In this document: positions 5,531 through 8,383 of the stretch, in pieces
How positions within the stretch are numbered: the first letter of the stretch is position 1
Layout: each line of letters begins with the position of its first letter
From: Gammaproteobacteria bacterium
GTDB lineage: Bacteria; Pseudomonadota; Gammaproteobacteria; Pseudomonadales; Cellvibrionaceae
Assembly: GCA_021151625.1 (NCBI GenBank)
Contig: JAGKWY010000135.1
Span: 1-8,383, forward strand
Length of the DNA: 8,383 nt
Direction: 5' to 3'
Notes under the pieces: generated by a model
Database searches by the model: none
Told to the model about the DNA's origin: nothing
Seen by the model: only the letters and a program-made list of their open reading frames with translations
Translations under genes and position numbers: made by a program

Positions 5531-5860
5531 TTAAAGTGAACTGTTGATGAAATCAACCAGTTGCGGCTTGCTCAGCGCACCCACTTTAGTAGCATGGGCT
5601 GCACCATTTTTGAAGATAATCAGGGTTGGAATACCGCGAATGCCGAATTGTGCCGGAGTGTCCTTGTTGGCATCCACGTCCATTTTGGCGATCTTGATTT
5701 TGCCTTCGAACTGCTCCGCCAGGTCATCCAGAATCGGGGCAATCATCTTACAAGGGCCGCACCAGGCCGCCCAGAAATCTACCAATACCGGTAAATCAGC
5801 CTTTAATACGTCTTGCTCAAAGCTCGCATCACTTACGTGAACAATTGCATCACTACTCAT
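5531..5860 (-). CDS. trxA: Thioredoxin 1 (TrxA)
   Basis: This cytoplasmic disulfide reductase is recycled by thioredoxin reductase and supplies electrons to ribonucleotide reductase, peroxiredoxins and other targets. The 109-residue length equals E. coli TrxA. The active site WCGPCK puts the redox cysteines at 34 and 37, with the buried Asp28 in VDFWA, the cis-proline Pro78 in GIPT, and the usual C-terminal helix KPQLVDFINSSL. An in-frame ATG at 5905 would add 15 residues, but I reject it. ATG 5860 has a GGAG ribosome-binding site 5 nt upstream, MSSDAIVHVSD fits the family start, and the predicted transcription start falls about 6 nt from the upstream ATG. The gene has its own promoter and a strong terminator, so it forms a single-gene transcription unit upstream of rho, an arrangement shared with other gammaproteobacteria. 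Confidence 0.98.
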   Translation of the reverse strand: MSSDAIVHVSDASFEQDVLKADLPVLVDFWAAWCGPCKMIAPILDDLAEQFEGKIKIAKMDVDANKDTPAQFGIRGIPTLIIFKNGAAHATKVGALSKPQLVDFINSSL

Positions 5861-5865
5861 AAAAA

Positions 5866-5869
5866 CTCC
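5866..5869 (-). promoter_or_regulatory. trxA ribosome-binding site
   Basis: GGAG on the minus strand is separated from ATG 5860 by five T residues. It supports the 109-residue thioredoxin over the 15-residue N-terminal extension starting at 5905. Confidence 0.75.
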
Positions 5870-5917
5870 AAACCTTGCGGTTAATTTAGTGGCGGGTGAC
5901 CCCAAAGGAATGAAGGC

Positions 5918-5946
5918 ATCATAAGGATTGCCCCCAGCACAGGCAA
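5918..5946 (-). promoter_or_regulatory. Sigma70 promoter of trxA
   Basis: On the minus strand, TTGCCT (5946-5941) and TATGAT (5923-5918) are separated by exactly 17 bp, matching consensus at 4 of 6 and 5 of 6 positions. Transcription would start near 5911, giving a 5' leader of about 50 nt before ATG 5860. It lies in the 119-bp gap after the kinase gene and separates trxA transcription from that gene. Confidence 0.6.
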
Positions 5947-5979
5947 GGAGAAAAAACCAATTATTGCCATAGGAGGACG

Positions 5980-8376
5980 CTATGCGCGGGGGGCACTTTG
6001 CTCGCGCTTAACCACCCCAATCCCCTCAAAAGCACCATAAAGGTTATCAAACGTGACCGGCTTGGACAGGTAATAATTCATACCGCTGGCAAAGACCGCT
6101 TCACGATGCTCCTGCAACGCATGCGCTGTCAGGGCAATAATGGGGATAGCTGACAAACCTTCGCGTCGCTCGTAATCGCGGATACTCTGGGTCGCTTCAA
6201 AGCCATCCATTTCCGGCATTTCACAGTCCATCAAGATTAGACTGAAAGGCTCCGAAGCTGACTTCACCGCCGACAGCGCCTCAACCCCATTTTCTGCAAA
6301 TTGCGGAACTATATTCAGCTTGCCCAATAGACCTTTAATTACCATGCGGTTAACCGGATTATCTTCCGCTACCAGCACGCGCAAATGCGCGAATTTTTGC
6401 GGATCATGCTCTTTACGCTCTTCCGGAACCACTGGTGCTGCTTCATGCCCCGTCAGGGCAATTAGCTCCTGTTGCAACAATTTAATTGAGACAGGCTTAC
6501 GCAGGATTGAGTGAATCCCCAGGCGACGAATATGCACCTGGTCGTGATAAACATCGCCCGCACTGAACATAAACAAGGGTAAATCGGCAAGCTCAGGTAT
6601 ATCCCTCACCCACTGCGCAAAATCAAAACCACTGGTGTCTGGTAATGCGTAGTCGAACCCTACAAAGTCATAGGGCTCCCCCGAGTGCATAGCATGTTTT
6701 ATTTGTGCCAACGCCGCTTTGGCGGAGGATGCAGTTTCTACAAAAATACCCCAGGCCACACAGTGATGAGTCAAAAAATCGCTCAGGGTACGACTGGTCT
6801 CCACCAGCAATAATTTTTTGGCAATCAATGCATCATATTTCGCTTGATTGCGACTGGAGTTCCAATCACAGACCTCCTCGATTCCCATGCGCGCGGTAAA
6901 CCAGAAAGTCGCTCCTTGCCCCTTTACACTTTCGACACCTATATCGCCTTCCATTAATTCGGCGAGGCTTTTACAAATCGCAAGCCCCAAGCCAGTACCG
7001 CCGTATTTGCGTGTAGTGGAAGCATCTGCCTGATTAAAAGAATCGAATAAATTCGCGGTATTACTGGTATCCAAACCAATGCCGCTATCCTGCACCACAA
7101 ACCTCAGCGTAACTTTTTGATCGACAGGCTCTGCGACCAACTGCACGCGCAGGGAGACAAAACCTTCGCTGGTAAATTTAAAGGCATTACCCAACAGGTT
7201 GATAATAATCTGGCGCAAACGCGTAGGGTCGCCACGCAGCCAGCGCGGCACTCCCGGCTCCAAACCACCAAACAATTCAATCTGGCGCTTGTTCGCTGTT
7301 GCGCCGAACAACTGCACACAGTTTTCTACCAACTCATCCAATTCAAAAGTCGTTTCCTCCAAGCGCATTTTTCCGGCTTCAATTTTGGAGTAATCGAGAA
7401 TATCGTTAATGATGCTCAGCAACGTTTCGCCGGAACGGTGTATTACATCGATGTAATGTTTTTGGTTGTCGTCGAGCGGTGTATCGCGCAGCATTTCCAG
7501 CATGCCGATAACGCCGTTCATAGGTGTGCGGATCTCATGACTCATGGTGGCCAGGAATTGGCTTTTAGCGCGACTGGCATCTTCTGCTGCATTTTTCTGG
7601 CGACGCGTTTCCAGCTTCTCTTCTTTTTCCGTTAACAGCGCCATTTCAATTGCATGGCGCTGCTCAATATCATCAAGCAAAGTTTCGCGCATGTGGTTGA
7701 TAGCATTGGCCACATTATCCAATTCATCGGATGCGGAATTTACTTTCAGGCGTTTTAATTTCAGCGGTTTGGTGAGGGTTTCCAAATTCAAATTGCGTGC
7801 GTAATTGGCGATAGTTTTGATATGGCGCGTTAGCAGCGCATGCACCAGCCACACTATAAACAAGGCAATAACCAGGGTTTTGGTGCCCTGTACCAGCGCG
7901 ATAAAAAATGCGCGCTCCCACAATTTATCGTAAATGCTGCTCAGGCTGGCAGTGATGGTCAGCGTACCCAATTGCTGTTCGGGAGTGCTGGCATCTTCGT
8001 ACACCAGCGGATAGGAGCGCACCAGAAACTGGCTGCGTTTGTTTTCAAGATCTTTGGGGTCATAGTTGTAATTGCTGGCCACCAGAGTTTGCTCGGTGTT
8101 ATTCCAATCGTGCCAGACCACTTTGACCTGCACTACATCGTCTACCGCCAACACACTGTTGATCTGGATATTAAGCTGCTCCTGGTCAAACCCCCAGAGG
8201 CTTTTAGTGATACTGGCGAGGGTACTGATGCGCACCTGATCCAGGCGCTTTTCCAGCGCGGCTATGTCATCGTTAAAGTTGCTATGCAACTGCAGGAGAA
8301 TGGCAATCAGGGTGATAATCGAACTGCTGATAATAATCAGCCCAAGCAGGCGCGCCGCTATCGGATTTTCACGCAT
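5980..8376 (-). CDS. Hybrid sensor histidine kinase with two receiver domains, no HPt
   Basis: This is an inner-membrane sensor kinase of 798 residues. TM1 is at about 10-29, a periplasmic sensor of about 125 residues follows, and TM2 is at about 158-182. A HAMP-like linker with a coiled coil runs from about 183 to 270. HisKA carries His280 in FLATMSHEIRTPMNG. The ATPase domain has the N box NLLGN (393-397), G1 DSGIG (430-434) and G2 GGTGLGLAI (459-467). Receiver 1 (about 520-640) keeps Asp575 and Lys627 but reads LLLVETS where an acidic pair is expected. Receiver 2 (about 665-787) is complete: Glu671-Asp672, Asp717 in LILMDCEMPEMDG, Thr750 and Lys772. The protein ends 11 residues later with no HPt, so an unlinked HPt protein is probably needed, unlike BarA or ArcB. 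The 7 bases upstream of ATG 8376 contain no in-frame stop, so the true start could lie outside the window. The signal is unknown. Confidence 0.93.
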   Translation of the reverse strand: MRENPIAARLLGLIIISSSIITLIAILLQLHSNFNDDIAALEKRLDQVRISTLASITKSLWGFDQEQLNIQINSVLAVDDVVQVKVVWHDWNNTEQTLVASNYNYDPKDLENKRSQFLVRSYPLVYEDASTPEQQLGTLTITASLSSIYDKLWERAFFIALVQGTKTLVIALFIVWLVHALLTRHIKTIANYARNLNLETLTKPLKLKRLKVNSASDELDNVANAINHMRETLLDDIEQRHAIEMALLTEKEEKLETRRQKNAAEDASRAKSQFLATMSHEIRTPMNGVIGMLEMLRDTPLDDNQKHYIDVIHRSGETLLSIINDILDYSKIEAGKMRLEETTFELDELVENCVQLFGATANKRQIELFGGLEPGVPRWLRGDPTRLRQIIINLLGNAFKFTSEGFVSLRVQLVAEPVDQKVTLRFVVQDSGIGLDTSNTANLFDSFNQADASTTRKYGGTGLGLAICKSLAELMEGDIGVESVKGQGATFWFTARMGIEEVCDWNSSRNQAKYDALIAKKLLLVETSRTLSDFLTHHCVAWGIFVETASSAKAALAQIKHAMHSGEPYDFVGFDYALPDTSGFDFAQWVRDIPELADLPLFMFSAGDVYHDQVHIRRLGIHSILRKPVSIKLLQQELIALTGHEAAPVVPEERKEHDPQKFAHLRVLVAEDNPVNRMVIKGLLGKLNIVPQFAENGVEALSAVKSASEPFSLILMDCEMPEMDGFEATQSIRDYERREGLSAIPIIALTAHALQEHREAVFASGMNYYLSKPVTFDNLYGAFEGIGVVKREQSAPRA

Positions 8377-8383
8377 GTAGCGT

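Noticed and set aside
5861..5905. Longer thioredoxin start at ATG 5905 adding 15 residues
   Set aside because: It has no ribosome-binding site, lies about 6 nt from the predicted transcription start, and does not fit the 109-residue family length. ATG 5860 has GGAG 5 nt upstream.
5945..5979. Terminator after the kinase gene
   Set aside because: A TTTTTT run exists on the minus strand (5957-5952), but the preceding AATAATTGG offers no stable stem.
7117..7635. 172-codon open frame on the plus strand opposite the kinase
   Set aside because: It is antisense to the HisKA/ATPase region of a clearly coding gene. The product shows no domain and there is no ribosome-binding site.

Overview
The window reads as chromosomal DNA of a gammaproteobacterium. 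Rho is 419 residues long with E. coli numbering throughout, thioredoxin, MscL and UbiD are all of gammaproteobacterial type, and the order trxA–rho–ubiD is one I recall from Pseudomonas. The moderate GC content and the protein style point to the Cellvibrio/Cellvibrionales group. That assignment is an inference from memory, not a search result. Most of the window is housekeeping sequence; I found no phage, insertion sequence, CRISPR array, tRNA or rRNA.

Layout. Positions 44-1385 hold two plus-strand genes: a small protein of unknown function with two C-terminal YRG motifs, and an exported orphan protein of the periplasmic solute-binding type. They converge on a minus-strand block that fills the rest of the window. 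In its own direction of transcription (right to left) the block contains: a hybrid sensor histidine kinase (8376-5980) with two receiver domains and no HPt; thioredoxin trxA (5860-5531) with its own promoter and a strong intrinsic terminator; a long leader and rho (5061-3802); an intergenic stretch of about 200 bp filled by two different inverted-repeat elements; ubiD (3602-2121); a small CPXCG zinc-ribbon protein (2094-1903); and mscL (1798-1397).

How the genes relate. trxA (disulfide reduction), rho (transcription termination), ubiD (ubiquinone synthesis) and mscL (osmotic safety valve) are separate core functions that are neighbours rather than a pathway. ubiD and the CPXCG gene are 26 bp apart and probably share a transcript. 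The other genes have their own candidate promoters or terminators. The kinase is probably an independent signalling gene that needs a separate HPt protein.

The most unusual DNA is 3620-3800, between rho and ubiD. A REP-like head-to-head doublet carrying a GTAG foot abuts a separate palindrome of about 104 bp rich in CCCC/GGGG blocks. The rho leader (about 400 nt) is also notable: it ends in a C-rich, G-poor stretch with no Shine-Dalgarno sequence, as expected for Rho autoregulation.
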